Positions 1 to 12,546 of a stretch of DNA of 64,000 bases are shown in pieces. Within the stretch, counting starts at the first letter, position 1. Every line of letters starts with the position of its first letter. Below the pieces are notes generated by a model. The model saw nothing but the letters and a program-made list of their open reading frames with translations, did not search any database and had not been told where the DNA came from. The position numbers and the translations under genes were made by a program. The DNA is taken from positions 1 to 64,000 of the forward strand of contig JAPPGZ010000003.1 in NCBI GenBank assembly GCA_028874905.1. The letters run 5' to 3'. This DNA is from Gemmatimonadota bacterium. Its GTDB lineage: Bacteria; Gemmatimonadota; Gemmatimonadetes; Longimicrobiales; Gaopeijiaceae.

Positions 1-498
1 GACGAGATCTCGGTGCTATGGACGTTCGTCGTGAACGGCGACCCGCCCCAGATCGGGGTGAGCGCGGGCCTCGAGCATCAGGCGAGGGAACTCCTGGAGA
101 TACACGACGAATTCGTGCTGAACGTGCCGGTGGCATCGATGGTCGAAGCGTTCGACACGGTCGACATGAACTCTGGCACCGTGGCCGACAAATTCGAGCT
201 TTCAGGCCTGACCCGAGGCGAGGCGACCGTGGTCGATGCGCCCACGGTGGCGGAGTCCCCTATCCACTGCGAGTGTCGGATCATCGACTCGCTCGAGGTG
301 CCGCCCGAGCGGAAGCTGTTCATCGCGGAGGTCGTGGCAACCACGGTCATCGAGGGCGCGGTAGACGCCGACGATCGCCTGGTCGTGCCCGCTGTCGACT
401 TCTTCGGGATGACCGCGGGGAGCGGCGAGCACTACACGATGGGTCGTCGGGTCGGCAACATCGGGATGACGGTCGGGCGAAGCGATATCAGGTACTGA
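1..498 (+). CDS. Flavin reductase-like FMN-binding protein (5' partial)
   Basis: This is the C-terminal part of a gene that enters from the left edge in frame 1, so the true start is outside the window. The protein resembles the flavin reductase-like (flavoredoxin) split-barrel family, which binds FMN and often uses NAD(P)H. Supporting patterns are EFVLNVP, the DKFELSGLTRGEA segment followed by a conserved aspartate-alanine-proline, and an ESPIHCECRI strand, in the family's usual order. The ending, with HYTMGRRVGNIG, is near the family's normal C-terminus. It is convergent with the TRAP permease gene, with only 36 bases between the two stop codons. Family assignment is fairly secure; the substrate and electron partner are unknown. 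Confidence 0.75.
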   Translation, partial: DEISVLWTFVVNGDPPQIGVSAGLEHQARELLEIHDEFVLNVPVASMVEAFDTVDMNSGTVADKFELSGLTRGEATVVDAPTVAESPIHCECRIIDSLEVPPERKLFIAEVVATTVIEGAVDADDRLVVPAVDFFGMTAGSGEHYTMGRRVGNIGMTVGRSDIRY

Positions 499-534
499 CG
501 GGTCCTTTCCACGGCGACCGGTCGACTCGCCGCC

Positions 535-1809
535 TCAGTACCCGAGCAGATCGGGCAGCCACAGCACCAACCCCGGCACCAGCGCTATCGCCACCGTGAG
601 CCCCAGCATGAGCGCCAGGTAGGGCCACAGTGGGCGGGCGACTTCCGCCGGCTCGACCCCTCCCACCGAGCACGCCACCAGCAGGCTCACACCAACCGGC
701 GGCAGGAACACGGAGATGCCCTGGGTCGCCACGATGACGGCGCCGTAGTGCACCGGATCGATCCCCAGTTGCGTGGCCAGGGGCAGCAGGATGGGGGTGA
801 GCAGGACGACCGCCGGCACGCCCTCGAGAATCGCGCCGAGCAGAAGGAAGATGAGGATGGTAAGGACCATGAAGCCGACCGGGCCGCCACCCATCGCCAC
901 CACCGAAGACGCCAGCGACTGTGGCGCCTGCATGATGGCCAGCACCCAACCCAGCAGGCGCGCGGCACCTACCACGAACAGAACCATCCCCGACACGATG
1001 GCAGTCTGGACGATCTTGCTCCACAGCTCACGGGCTGTGAGCGACCGGTACACCGGCCCGGCCAGGAGCAGCGCGTAGGCAACGGCGACGGCGGCGGCCT
1101 CGGTAGGCGTGAAGATCCCGAAGCGGATGCCACCCAGAATCACCACGATCATGAAGAGGGGGAGCAGCGCGTCGACCGCCGCGCGGCGGACTTCTGCAAG
1201 CGACGCGCGCTCACCCCGCGGCCACCCTTCCCTGCGCGCCTGCCACCCGATCTGCGTCATCAATCCCACGGCGATCAAAAGCGCGGGGATGATCGAGGCG
1301 ACGAACAGCGCGCCGATCGAGACGTTGCCGATGACGCCATAGACGACCATCACGATGGCCGGCGGAATCAGGATCCCCATCCCGCACGCGGCCGACACGA
1401 TCGCGGTGGCGCGCGCGCGGCTGTATCCGTTCGCGGTCAACTGCGGCACCATGATCCCGCCGATCGCGGCCGCGTCCGCAGAAGTCGAGCCTGACACCCC
1501 CGAGAAGAACATCTCGGCCATGATGACCACCTGTCCGAGCCCTCCCGGAAGGTGCCCTACGAGCGACCGCGCCAGCGTCACCAGGCGTCGGCTGATCCCA
1601 CCGACGTCCATGAGGAAGCCGGCCAGGATGAAGAGGGGCACGGCCAGCATGGGAAACGAGTCCATCCCGGCGACGATTTGCTGCGGGACGACGACGAGCG
1701 GGAGATCGGCCACCACGATGGCGACAATGGCCGCAATCGCGAGCGCGAAGCCGATGGGTACGGCGGCCAGCACCAGAAGGCCGAAGATGCCGAGGAGGAG
1801 GCCGCCCAT
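535..1809 (-). CDS. TRAP transporter large permease (DctM family)
   Basis: The 424-residue inner-membrane protein is the transport subunit of a tripartite ATP-independent periplasmic (TRAP) importer, which uses an ion gradient to bring in organic acids delivered by a binding protein. Many hydrophobic helices are visible, together with the DctM motifs FPMLAVPLFILAG, FFSGVSGSTSADAAAIG and GILIPPAIVMVVYG, and a C-terminal LGIDPVHYG. The ATG at 1809 shares one base with the stop of the DctQ gene (TGATG), so the longer upstream reading frame is not used. The gene is the last of an SDR-dctP-dctQ-dctM run. The transported acid is unknown. Confidence 0.93.
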   Translation of the reverse strand: MGGLLLGIFGLLVLAAVPIGFALAIAAIVAIVVADLPLVVVPQQIVAGMDSFPMLAVPLFILAGFLMDVGGISRRLVTLARSLVGHLPGGLGQVVIMAEMFFSGVSGSTSADAAAIGGIMVPQLTANGYSRARATAIVSAACGMGILIPPAIVMVVYGVIGNVSIGALFVASIIPALLIAVGLMTQIGWQARREGWPRGERASLAEVRRAAVDALLPLFMIVVILGGIRFGIFTPTEAAAVAVAYALLLAGPVYRSLTARELWSKIVQTAIVSGMVLFVVGAARLLGWVLAIMQAPQSLASSVVAMGGGPVGFMVLTILIFLLLGAILEGVPAVVLLTPILLPLATQLGIDPVHYGAVIVATQGISVFLPPVGVSLLVACSVGGVEPAEVARPLWPYLALMLGLTVAIALVPGLVLWLPDLLGY

Positions 1810-2294
1810 CAGAGATCGTCCCCGGGCGGGCCATCTGCGCTCCGCCCCGCCAGCATGTGGATCACCATCAGCACGCCGGACACCGGCGCCGCGGCGTAGA
1901 CGAGCGCGAACGGCAGGTCCAGTGCCGCAGAGCGTTCTCCCATGGTCAGGTCCATGAGGGCGATACCCGTGCCGATGAGCAGCAGCGCGAAGAGCAGCAC
2001 GACCGTGCTGGCGGCCACCTCCACCGCCCTCCTCGCGCGCGGCGCCAGCTTCTTCACGACCTGATCGAACCGGAAGTGCGACCGCTTCTCCACCGCCAAC
2101 GAGGCCCCGAGCAGCGACAGCCAGATGAAGCAGAAGCGCGACACCTCCTCGCTCCAGGGATTGGGTTGGGCGAGGAGATATCGCATCAGCACCTGGAGGA
2201 GGACCACGCCGGAGACGGCGATCACGAGGGCGCCCGCGGCCCAGGTCTCGACGGCCACGAGGATTCGGTTGAGCGCCCGAATTCGCCGCTTCAT
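1809..2294 (-). CDS. TRAP transporter small permease (DctQ family)
   Basis: The 161-residue protein has four hydrophobic helices and the DctQ pattern: a first helix ending in LMRYLL, then the amphipathic PWSEEVSRFCFIWLSLLGAS segment and the charged loop EKRSHFRFD. In TRAP systems this subunit sits in the inner membrane beside DctM and is needed for transport. Its ATG overlaps the stop of the binding-protein gene in ATGA, and its own stop overlaps the DctM start. The three subunits are therefore probably made together. Length is normal for the family. Confidence 0.9.
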   Translation of the reverse strand: MKRRIRALNRILVAVETWAAGALVIAVSGVVLLQVLMRYLLAQPNPWSEEVSRFCFIWLSLLGASLAVEKRSHFRFDQVVKKLAPRARRAVEVAASTVVLLFALLLIGTGIALMDLTMGERSAALDLPFALVYAAAPVSGVLMVIHMLAGRSADGPPGDDL

Positions 2295-3337
2295 TCGCGC
2301 TCCGCCTCCGCCGCACGCCCCGCCTCGGCCACCAGTCTCGCGATCAACGCCTCTCCACCCGGCAGCCGGTCGGCGAACTCTTTCCAGATTAGCGGCCTGA
2401 CGGCTGGGTAAAACGGCGCCAGATCAGGGCGGGAGATCTCTACCCCGGCCGCGCGCATCCGGTCCAGAGCGTCCGCCTCCATCCGGCGGGCGACTTCGCT
2501 CTGGTACGCGAGTGCGTCAGCCGCCGAGCGGTCGACGATGTCTCTCACCTCACCGGGCAGCGCCCGATAGAAGGGCTCGTTAACCAGCAGCGTGATCGGG
2601 TTGTAGGTAATGGACGTGAAGCTGTAGAACTTCGCCACTTCGTGGAGCCGGCTGCTCACGAATCCGATGGCATTCGCCTCGCCGCCGTCGATCACGCCCT
2701 GCTGGAGCGCGGAGTAGACCTCGCCGTAGTTCATGGGAGTCGCCTGGACGCCCAGCGCGGAGTAGGCAGCCAGGTACGTCGCGTTCTGGAGGACCCGCAG
2801 CTTGAGGCCGACGAGGTCTTCAGGGGCCTCGACAGGCCGTCGCTTGTTGTAGACGTGGCGGAATCCGTAGTCGAGGAATCCCAGGGAGCGGACTCCCGTG
2901 CGTTCAAGCACGAGTTCGCGCCACCAGTCCCCGACCGGGCCGTTCATCACGGCGAGTCCATGGTCTCGTGTCTCGAAGAGGAACGGGAGGTCGAACATCT
3001 GCCCCTCGGGTACCCAGCCAGAAAGCACGGGGGTGCCCGTGATGGCCATGTGCACCGCGCCGACCTGGATCTGCTCGAAGGCCACGCGCTCGCCCCCCAG
3101 CTGTCCCGACGGATAGATGACGACACGGAAGCGGCCGTCGGTGCGCTCGAGCATGAGGTCCCGGAAGCGCTCCGCCATGAGGTGTAACTCGGAGCCGGTC
3201 GACAACACGTGCGAGAACCGGACTTCCCAGGCGGGCTGGCCGGAATCGGCAGATTCGGGGGCACGGCAAGACACCGGCAGGAGTGCCGCGACCATGAGGC
3301 CGAGGCCGCACCGGACCCAGGCGACCCGCGCGGTCAC
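2291..3337 (-). CDS. TRAP transporter substrate-binding lipoprotein (DctP family)
   Basis: This is a periplasmic solute receptor for the adjacent TRAP permeases. A hydrophobic leader ends in a lipobox (LLPVSC), so the mature protein is probably lipid-anchored. DctP features follow: FSHVLSTGSELHLMAERF near the N-terminus, YPSGQLGGERVAFEQIQ, then LKLRVLQNATYLAAYSALG with the arginine that usually contacts a substrate carboxylate, and QQGVIDGGEAN. I chose the GTG at 3337 because it gives a normal leader with the lipobox cysteine at residue 24; an ATG at 3373 is possible but would overlap the SDR gene by 23 bases. The substrate is probably an organic acid and cannot be named. Confidence 0.9.
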   Translation of the reverse strand: MTARVAWVRCGLGLMVAALLPVSCRAPESADSGQPAWEVRFSHVLSTGSELHLMAERFRDLMLERTDGRFRVVIYPSGQLGGERVAFEQIQVGAVHMAITGTPVLSGWVPEGQMFDLPFLFETRDHGLAVMNGPVGDWWRELVLERTGVRSLGFLDYGFRHVYNKRRPVEAPEDLVGLKLRVLQNATYLAAYSALGVQATPMNYGEVYSALQQGVIDGGEANAIGFVSSRLHEVAKFYSFTSITYNPITLLVNEPFYRALPGEVRDIVDRSAADALAYQSEVARRMEADALDRMRAAGVEISRPDLAPFYPAVRPLIWKEFADRLPGGEALIARLVAEAGRAAEAERE

Positions 3338-3350
3338 GAGCCGTGGAGAC

Positions 3351-4109
3351 TCACCAGATCGTCTGGCCGCCATCGACGAACACGGAAGCGCCCGTCATGA
3401 GTCGCGCCTCGTCGTTCGACGCGAGGAACACCACCGCGCCCACCACATCGTCCGGGGCACCGATCAGCCCGAGCGGAATGCGGGCCAGACGTCCCTCGCG
3501 GAAGACGTCCTGCGCGATGTCGGCCCGGTTGATGTCAGTCTCGATCAGACCCGGAGCCACGGCGTTCACGCGGATGTTGTGGGTCGCGAGTTCGAGCGCC
3601 ATCTCCCTGGTCAGCATCTCGACCCCGGCCTTCGACACACAGTAGTGGGCAAGGTTCGGGGCGGCGACCGCCTGCCCGGCCGACGACACGTTGACGATCG
3701 CACCCTGCGTCCCTGCCTCGACCATGCGGCGCGCCACCGCCTGCCCCACCAGGAAGTAACCTTTCAGGTTGACATCGAGGATGGCGTCCCACTCCTCCTC
3801 GCCGATCTCGAGAAAGGGCGTGCGCTTCAGGATCCCGGCGTTGTTCACCAGGACATCGAGACCGCCCAGGAAGTCGTACGCCTCGGCGATGAAGCGTTCG
3901 ACATCCGATCGGGAACTCGTGGAGCCCTGCACGGCGACCGCACGGCGCCCCGTCTGCTCGATGTCCCGGACTGCACTCTCAGCGTCCCTGCGGCTCTGCC
4001 GGTAGTTGACCGCCACATCCGCACCCTCGCGGGCCAATCCCAGGGCGATCGCCCGGCCGATGCCCCTTGAGCCGCCGGTGACGAGAGCCCGCTTGCCTTG
4101 GAGACGCAT
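3351..4109 (-). CDS. SDR family NAD(P)-dependent oxidoreductase
   Basis: A classical short-chain dehydrogenase of 252 residues. It has the nucleotide-binding motif TGGSRGIG near residue 10, NNAG in the middle, the catalytic serine in NVSSAG, the YCVSK catalytic tyrosine-lysine pair, and the C-terminal MTGASVFVDGG motif. Such enzymes oxidise or reduce alcohols, sugars, hydroxyacids or acyl groups in the cytoplasm. The ATG at 4109 begins right before the first beta strand; the reading frame extends further upstream but those residues are not family-like. It lies 14 bases after katG and just before the TRAP genes, so it may act on the imported compound. Confidence 0.92.
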   Translation of the reverse strand: MRLQGKRALVTGGSRGIGRAIALGLAREGADVAVNYRQSRRDAESAVRDIEQTGRRAVAVQGSTSSRSDVERFIAEAYDFLGGLDVLVNNAGILKRTPFLEIGEEEWDAILDVNLKGYFLVGQAVARRMVEAGTQGAIVNVSSAGQAVAAPNLAHYCVSKAGVEMLTREMALELATHNIRVNAVAPGLIETDINRADIAQDVFREGRLARIPLGLIGAPDDVVGAVVFLASNDEARLMTGASVFVDGGQTIW

Positions 4110-4123
4110 TGGGGAACCGGGGA

Positions 4124-7817
<3,694 letters not shown>

Positions 7818-7823
7818 CGAATC

Positions 7824-8213
7824 TCACGTCTTCGCCAGATCGTTTACGCGCAAAACCGCGGCCCGCCTGAACAACCACCCCGATCCCGTGAACAGACCGA
7901 CGAAGAACGCGTTCGACAGCACAATCTCCAGCGGCCCGCTCCACGGCCGACCCAATCCGCCGAACAAGGCAATGGCGCCGACCAGAGCCTGAGCGGCCGC
8001 CGTTACGAACAGCGCGACCGCCATGCCGCGAGGCTCGAAGCGAGCGATGAACGCGCCGGTGATTCCGACGGCAATCACCCCAAAGTACATCACGTTGGCG
8101 GGGTCGCCGTCCGCCCCGATCAGACCGACACCCAAGCTCACCCAGGCCAGCAGGAACGCGGCCGCGACGGCGACGCCAACGCCGAATCGCCGCGCCGTGT
8201 CTTCCGTGTTCAT
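7824..8213 (-). CDS. Small four-helix membrane protein, function unknown
   Basis: This 129-residue protein has four predicted membrane segments: AVAAAFLLAWVSLGVGLIG, VMYFGVIAVGITGAFIA, MAVALFVTAAAQALVGAIALFG and a last helix around NAFFVGLFTGSGWLF. The pattern is like uncharacterised membrane proteins in which the third helix is followed by a short loop, but I do not recognise a named family. The ATG at 8213 lies 13 bases after the TolC-like gene, so it is probably the last gene of the same transcript. The longer upstream reading frame overlaps the TolC gene and is not used. Confidence 0.6.
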   Translation of the reverse strand: MNTEDTARRFGVGVAVAAAFLLAWVSLGVGLIGADGDPANVMYFGVIAVGITGAFIARFEPRGMAVALFVTAAAQALVGAIALFGGLGRPWSGPLEIVLSNAFFVGLFTGSGWLFRRAAVLRVNDLAKT

Positions 8214-8226
8214 CGATGCCCCCGCT

Positions 8227-9483
8227 TCATCGTTCGTCCTCCAGGCCACCTCCCGTGGCGCGAAGCACGTCGTAGTAGGCGATCCACGCTTCGGACCTGA
8301 GGGAAAGAGCGCTCGACAGCGCATTCTGAAACGCACTCGCCGCGTCGAGGAGTTCGAGCAACGACATCTCCTGTTCGGAATAGGCAGCCGTCGCGGCCGA
8401 CAGAAGCGCCTCCCCGTCGGCAAGCAGGCTTGCCGACACGGCCTCCAGCCGAGCCCGCCTGGAGGCGTACCGGTCGGCAGCGGACGCAAGATCGTTACGC
8501 GCCAGTTGCCGACGCAGGTCGAGGCGGTACGCGGCCGCGGAGCTCTGGGCGGCCGCTTCCGCCCGCGCCGCCGATCCACGGTCGAAGAGTGGCAACGGCA
8601 GATCCACTGCGATGCTGGCGCCCCCCAGCCCGTCAAGATGATGCCGGTATCCCAGGCCAACGGTCGGTTCCGGTATCGCGTAGGTCGCGGCGATCTCCTC
8701 CCCGGCACGAGCGGCATCGAGCTCGCGCGCCGCGGCCTCCAGATCCGGTCGCCGAGGCAAGGCCTGCAGTGCGGCCCCGCGGGTCACCATCGGGGGCACA
8801 CCGTCCATCCCCTCTGATGGCCCGACTTCCTCGGTCCCGGTCCCGGGAGCAATGAGCGTGGCCAGTTTCCTGCGCGCGTCGCGGGACTGTAGAGCCGCCT
8901 CGGCCACCTGCTGGTCGGCTTGTACACGCTCGAGACGCAGCCGCCGCGCCTCGAAGGCCGAGATGTCACCCGCGTCGAGGCGGATTTCCGCATCCTCTGC
9001 CACCGTCTGAATGACTGAAGCGGTCCGGCGCGCTATGCGCTCGGCCTCTTCGGCGAGCCAGGCTTGCACGTAGGCCTCGCGAACCTCGTAGGCCAGCGCG
9101 ATCGAGTCGGCGAGCAAGCGGGCTGTGCCGGCACCGGTTGCGTACGTGGCGGCCCGCGCCCTCGCGGCCGTCCGGCCCGGCCACTCCACCGGTTGCGCAA
9201 AAAGGAAGGTCTGTTCCCAGTACTCTTCGTCCAGGTGGCCGAGGTCGTCCCGGCCGAACGAGAACGCCGGATTGGTGTAGGCGCGGGCTTGCCTGGCCGC
9301 GCCGGCAAGCTGAGCGGTCTCGGATCGCGCGATCTTCAGCGCCAGGCTGTTCTCGGCGAATTCCTCGAGCGCCTCGGTCAGCGAGACGCGTCGTACGGTA
9401 CCCTGTCCGTGCACGGCAACCGGGAACAGGAGGAGACTGCCCAGCACGAGACCGAGCAGGGTGCGCGCTTCCGCGTTGGGCAT
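8227..9483 (-). CDS. TolC-like outer membrane factor
   Basis: A 418-residue protein with a signal peptide ending at VAVHGQ and two repeats of long alpha-helical hairpins rich in alanine, arginine and glutamate, as in the outer membrane efflux protein (TolC/CzcC) family. The second repeat has the typical DLPLPLFDRG turn before a helix of the type AEAAAQSSAAAYRLDLRRQL. These proteins trimerise and form the outer-membrane exit duct for RND or ABC efflux pumps. No inner-membrane pump or membrane-fusion protein is encoded nearby, so its partner must lie elsewhere. The ATG at 9483 shares one base with the stop of the MscS gene. Confidence 0.85.
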   Translation of the reverse strand: MPNAEARTLLGLVLGSLLLFPVAVHGQGTVRRVSLTEALEEFAENSLALKIARSETAQLAGAARQARAYTNPAFSFGRDDLGHLDEEYWEQTFLFAQPVEWPGRTAARARAATYATGAGTARLLADSIALAYEVREAYVQAWLAEEAERIARRTASVIQTVAEDAEIRLDAGDISAFEARRLRLERVQADQQVAEAALQSRDARRKLATLIAPGTGTEEVGPSEGMDGVPPMVTRGAALQALPRRPDLEAAARELDAARAGEEIAATYAIPEPTVGLGYRHHLDGLGGASIAVDLPLPLFDRGSAARAEAAAQSSAAAYRLDLRRQLARNDLASAADRYASRRARLEAVSASLLADGEALLSAATAAYSEQEMSLLELLDAASAFQNALSSALSLRSEAWIAYYDVLRATGGGLEDER

Positions 9484-10640
9484 CAGGACAACCCCTCCGC
9501 GCCACCCCCCTTGATGTACAGCTCCCGCTTCGGATAGGGAATCTCGATGTCCGCTTCGGCGAACTTCACCATCGCCTTCTCCGTGATCTCATCCGCGATC
9601 CGGCGCCGATTCCGCGCCTCCTGGATCCACACTCGCAGCTGCAGGTTCACCTCCGACGGTCCGAAGCCCCGCACAATCACGATCGGCGCCGGATCCAGCT
9701 TCACGCCCTCCACCTCGCCCGCGGCCTCCTTGAGCAGCACCTTGGCGCGTTCGATGTCCGACTCGTAGGCGCAGGAGAAGGGGATCCGCAGCCGGATGTC
9801 CTCGCCCGACATGGTGTAGTTGATGATGTCGCGCCGCATGATCTCGTTGTTCGGCACGACCACCACCAGGTTGTCGGGATTGCGGATCTTCGTCGCCCGC
9901 AGCCCGATCTCGATGACGTCCCCCCAGGTGCCGGTTTCCTGGGGAGCGTTCCACAGCTCGATCCTGTCGCCCACCTGGAAGGGGCGATCCATGATCAGGA
10001 GCACGCCGGCGATCAGGTTGGAGAGGGTGTCCTTGGCGGCGAGGGACAGGGCCAGGCCGGCCACGCCGGCGCCCGCCAGGAGGGGAGCGATCTCAAGCCC
10101 CAGGTGCGTCATGGCGAGCAGCAGGCCGAGTGCGATCACCAGGAAGCGCACGAAGCGGTTGATCATCGGCAGTGCCGTCTCGTCCAGGGCCGTATCCGAC
10201 GTGCGGGATATCACCCTGGTCTCGAAGCTGCGCATGACATGGCCGACGAAGCGGCTGAGCGGGAAGAAGACCACCGCAATCCAGATGCCCCAAACCCAAT
10301 CGCGCGGCTGCGTAGCGTATGGCACCCAGGTGCCTTCCGCGTTCTCCGCGCCGAGGACGGGGACCCACAGGCCGATGATCCGCCACAATGCCCACGCCAC
10401 CACGGTGAACCTGAAGGCATGACGGATGGCCCTGACCAGTTCGTCGTCGAGGTCGGTCTCGGTCTTCGCTGCGAGCCGCCTCTGAACGCGCCGCAGAACC
10501 CAGCCTCCCACGAAGTAGGCAAACGCGGCAACCAGGGTGGCGCCGACGGTCGGCAAGAGCAGGGGCACCGAATAGTTGACCGCCCCATTCCACAACTCGA
10601 CCAACCGGTCGAGGCCGAAATCGAGTCCGAGCAGGTCCAC
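9483..10640 (-). CDS. Mechanosensitive ion channel, MscS family
   Basis: The 385-residue inner-membrane protein has four or five hydrophobic helices, followed by the MscS core. The pore-lining helix contains GAGVAGLALSLAAKDTLSNL, the beta domain begins IMDRPFQVGDRIEL, and an alpha-beta C-terminal domain follows with VVVPNNEIMRRDIINYT. MscS channels open under membrane tension and release solutes upon osmotic downshock. Translation starts at a GTG. The gene sits two bases after the CocE-like hydrolase stop and overlaps the TolC-like start, which suggests co-transcription rather than shared function. Confidence 0.92.
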   Translation of the reverse strand: MDLLGLDFGLDRLVELWNGAVNYSVPLLLPTVGATLVAAFAYFVGGWVLRRVQRRLAAKTETDLDDELVRAIRHAFRFTVVAWALWRIIGLWVPVLGAENAEGTWVPYATQPRDWVWGIWIAVVFFPLSRFVGHVMRSFETRVISRTSDTALDETALPMINRFVRFLVIALGLLLAMTHLGLEIAPLLAGAGVAGLALSLAAKDTLSNLIAGVLLIMDRPFQVGDRIELWNAPQETGTWGDVIEIGLRATKIRNPDNLVVVVPNNEIMRRDIINYTMSGEDIRLRIPFSCAYESDIERAKVLLKEAAGEVEGVKLDPAPIVIVRGFGPSEVNLQLRVWIQEARNRRRIADEITEKAMVKFAEADIEIPYPKRELYIKGGGAEGLS

Positions 10641-10643
10641 GGC

Positions 10644-12485
10644 CTATCGCCTCCGAATCACGGGCAGCACAACCCTGGACGGACGGTTCGGCCCGTGGTG
10701 GATTGTCTGCGTGGCCACCACCGCTTCGTCCGGGCCCGCCAGCCCCGCGTTGTCGCGTCCCGAGTTGAGATTGCGCAAATAGAAAGGATAATAGCTGCTG
10801 GAGATTTCGACCCGGATACGGTGACCGGGCCCGAAAACCGTGCCGGTCACGCGCCAGAACTCCATGTGATAGCGATACGCCCGTCCGGGCTCGATCTCGC
10901 TCAGGCGGTCCGGGTTGAAACGGCCGTCGTTGCCGGGGTCGCGGTGGCGCGCGCGCATGATGGCCTCGGCCAGGAGCATCGCCGACCCGTCGGGCCCCAT
11001 ATCCACCAGGCGCACCATCCAGTCGGTGTCACGCGCCGTGGTCGAGGCGTAGAGGATCGCCTCGATCGGTCCGGTGACCTCCATGGGCTCCTGGAAGACG
11101 GGCGTCTCATAGACGAGAACATCCTCGCGCAGCGCGGGCACGCCCGCCTCGACGGCGCCGGGAATGTGCCCATGATCGCCATAGGGAGACGGAGTCGGGT
11201 CGCCGGGGTCGTAGACGTACGTGTCGGATCCGTCCGCCGCCGGCATCTCCCACAGCAACCCGCCATCCCCCCGGCTGGAGTTCGCGCTTCCGCCCGACGT
11301 CAGGTACAGATCGGTCCACTCGGTGCCCGGCAGCGGCCAGTCGTCGGCCGTGTACCACCGGTTCGGCCCCATGACGAAGACATGAACAGGCGGGTCGTTC
11401 TCGACGCCGTTGTCGATGCCCTTGAGGAAGTGGTCGTACCAGCGCGTGATATAGCCGTCGAGGTCGATGCGGGCTTCGGGGCCATAGTCGATGCCGCCGA
11501 CGACGCGGTCGTTCAAACCGTGGAACCAGGGGCCGATGATCAGCCTGGGGCGCCGTGACTCGGGCGTGGCTCCGTGAGCCTTCATGCCGAGGTAGTTGAT
11601 GGGAGAGCCCGGGAAATCCGCGTCGAACCAGCCGGTCATGTTCAGGGCGGGTACCGTCATGCGCGAAAAGCTCTCCGGCGACTGGTACTCCATCCCGTCC
11701 CAGTACGGGTCGGTGGCCACGTAGCCGTTGATCCAGGACTTCCACCAGCCGCCGTCCTGCATCCCCCGGGCCTCGTCGAGGGTCAGGTAGGGGGCGTGCA
11801 GGAGATCCTCCCAGCGCGAGTTCGTGAATCCTCCATACGGCCCCTCCTCCTTTACCTGCGCGGTGCGTCCGGACATCCAGGCGGCCCAGTCCACGAAGGG
11901 CCCGAGCATGATGCCCTGCTGGTAGGGGATGTTGTGGAAGGGATCCGGGGGCGCGACTTCGGGCGCGATCGCCTTGAGCGACGGCGGCGCCTGGCTGGCG
12001 GTCCACCACTGGGTCCAGCCGAGGTACGAGCCGCCGATCATGCCGACGTTCCCGTTCGACCAGGCCTGTGCGCCGATCCATTCAACCAGGTCGTAGCCGT
12101 CCGTCTTGTGTTCGACGATGAAGGGATCCCATTCGCCGCCCGAATCGTAGCGTCCGCGGGAATCCGCCAGCACGACGGCGTACCCACGCCGCGCGAACCA
12201 GCGCGCCCGGTCACGCGGGCCATTGTTGTCGTACGGGGTGATGGTCAGGATCGCCGGGAAGGGGCCATCGCCGTCGGGAAAGTAGATGTCGGCAGAGAGG
12301 CGCACCCCGTCGCGCATGGGGACAAGGTGGCCACGCTCTTCGATCACCTCGTGGACGGCGGGGGAATAACTCCCCGGGTCGGGGGCCTGGGCGCCCGCGG
12401 ACGGCACCTGGAACGACGATGAGACAATCGCAACCGCCAGAAAGCGGGCCGCGAGGAAGGGACTGAGCGGGTGGCGCTTTGGCAT
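10644..12485 (-). CDS. Secreted CocE/NonD family alpha/beta hydrolase (X-Pro dipeptidyl-peptidase-like)
   Basis: A 613-residue exported hydrolase whose signal peptide ends near PSAGAQ. The N-terminal alpha/beta-hydrolase domain has MRDGVRLSADIYFP, the oxyanion-side tyrosine in TPYDNNG, and the nucleophile Ser153 in GGSYLG. The C-terminal beta-sandwich domain of the family follows, with TGPIEAILYASTTARDTDWMV and PGHRIRVEISSSYYP. Members hydrolyse acyl or peptide bonds, for example cocaine esterase, glutaryl-7-ACA acylase and X-Pro dipeptidyl peptidase. I start at the ATG at 12485 because it opens the signal peptide; an ATG nine codons upstream is possible. The substrate is unknown. Confidence 0.92.
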   Translation of the reverse strand: MPKRHPLSPFLAARFLAVAIVSSSFQVPSAGAQAPDPGSYSPAVHEVIEERGHLVPMRDGVRLSADIYFPDGDGPFPAILTITPYDNNGPRDRARWFARRGYAVVLADSRGRYDSGGEWDPFIVEHKTDGYDLVEWIGAQAWSNGNVGMIGGSYLGWTQWWTASQAPPSLKAIAPEVAPPDPFHNIPYQQGIMLGPFVDWAAWMSGRTAQVKEEGPYGGFTNSRWEDLLHAPYLTLDEARGMQDGGWWKSWINGYVATDPYWDGMEYQSPESFSRMTVPALNMTGWFDADFPGSPINYLGMKAHGATPESRRPRLIIGPWFHGLNDRVVGGIDYGPEARIDLDGYITRWYDHFLKGIDNGVENDPPVHVFVMGPNRWYTADDWPLPGTEWTDLYLTSGGSANSSRGDGGLLWEMPAADGSDTYVYDPGDPTPSPYGDHGHIPGAVEAGVPALREDVLVYETPVFQEPMEVTGPIEAILYASTTARDTDWMVRLVDMGPDGSAMLLAEAIMRARHRDPGNDGRFNPDRLSEIEPGRAYRYHMEFWRVTGTVFGPGHRIRVEISSSYYPFYLRNLNSGRDNAGLAGPDEAVVATQTIHHGPNRPSRVVLPVIRRR

Positions 12486-12546
12486 GGAACGGTACTCCGG
12501 GTCTCGCATGGTTACAGGATGATGCTCCGGTCCGGCGAACTTCGTG

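Noticed and set aside
9138-11558. An 806-residue plus-strand frame antisense to the TolC, MscS and CocE genes
   Set aside because: It is low-complexity, His/Arg/Asp-rich and lies entirely opposite three well-supported genes; it is a shadow frame of GC-rich DNA.
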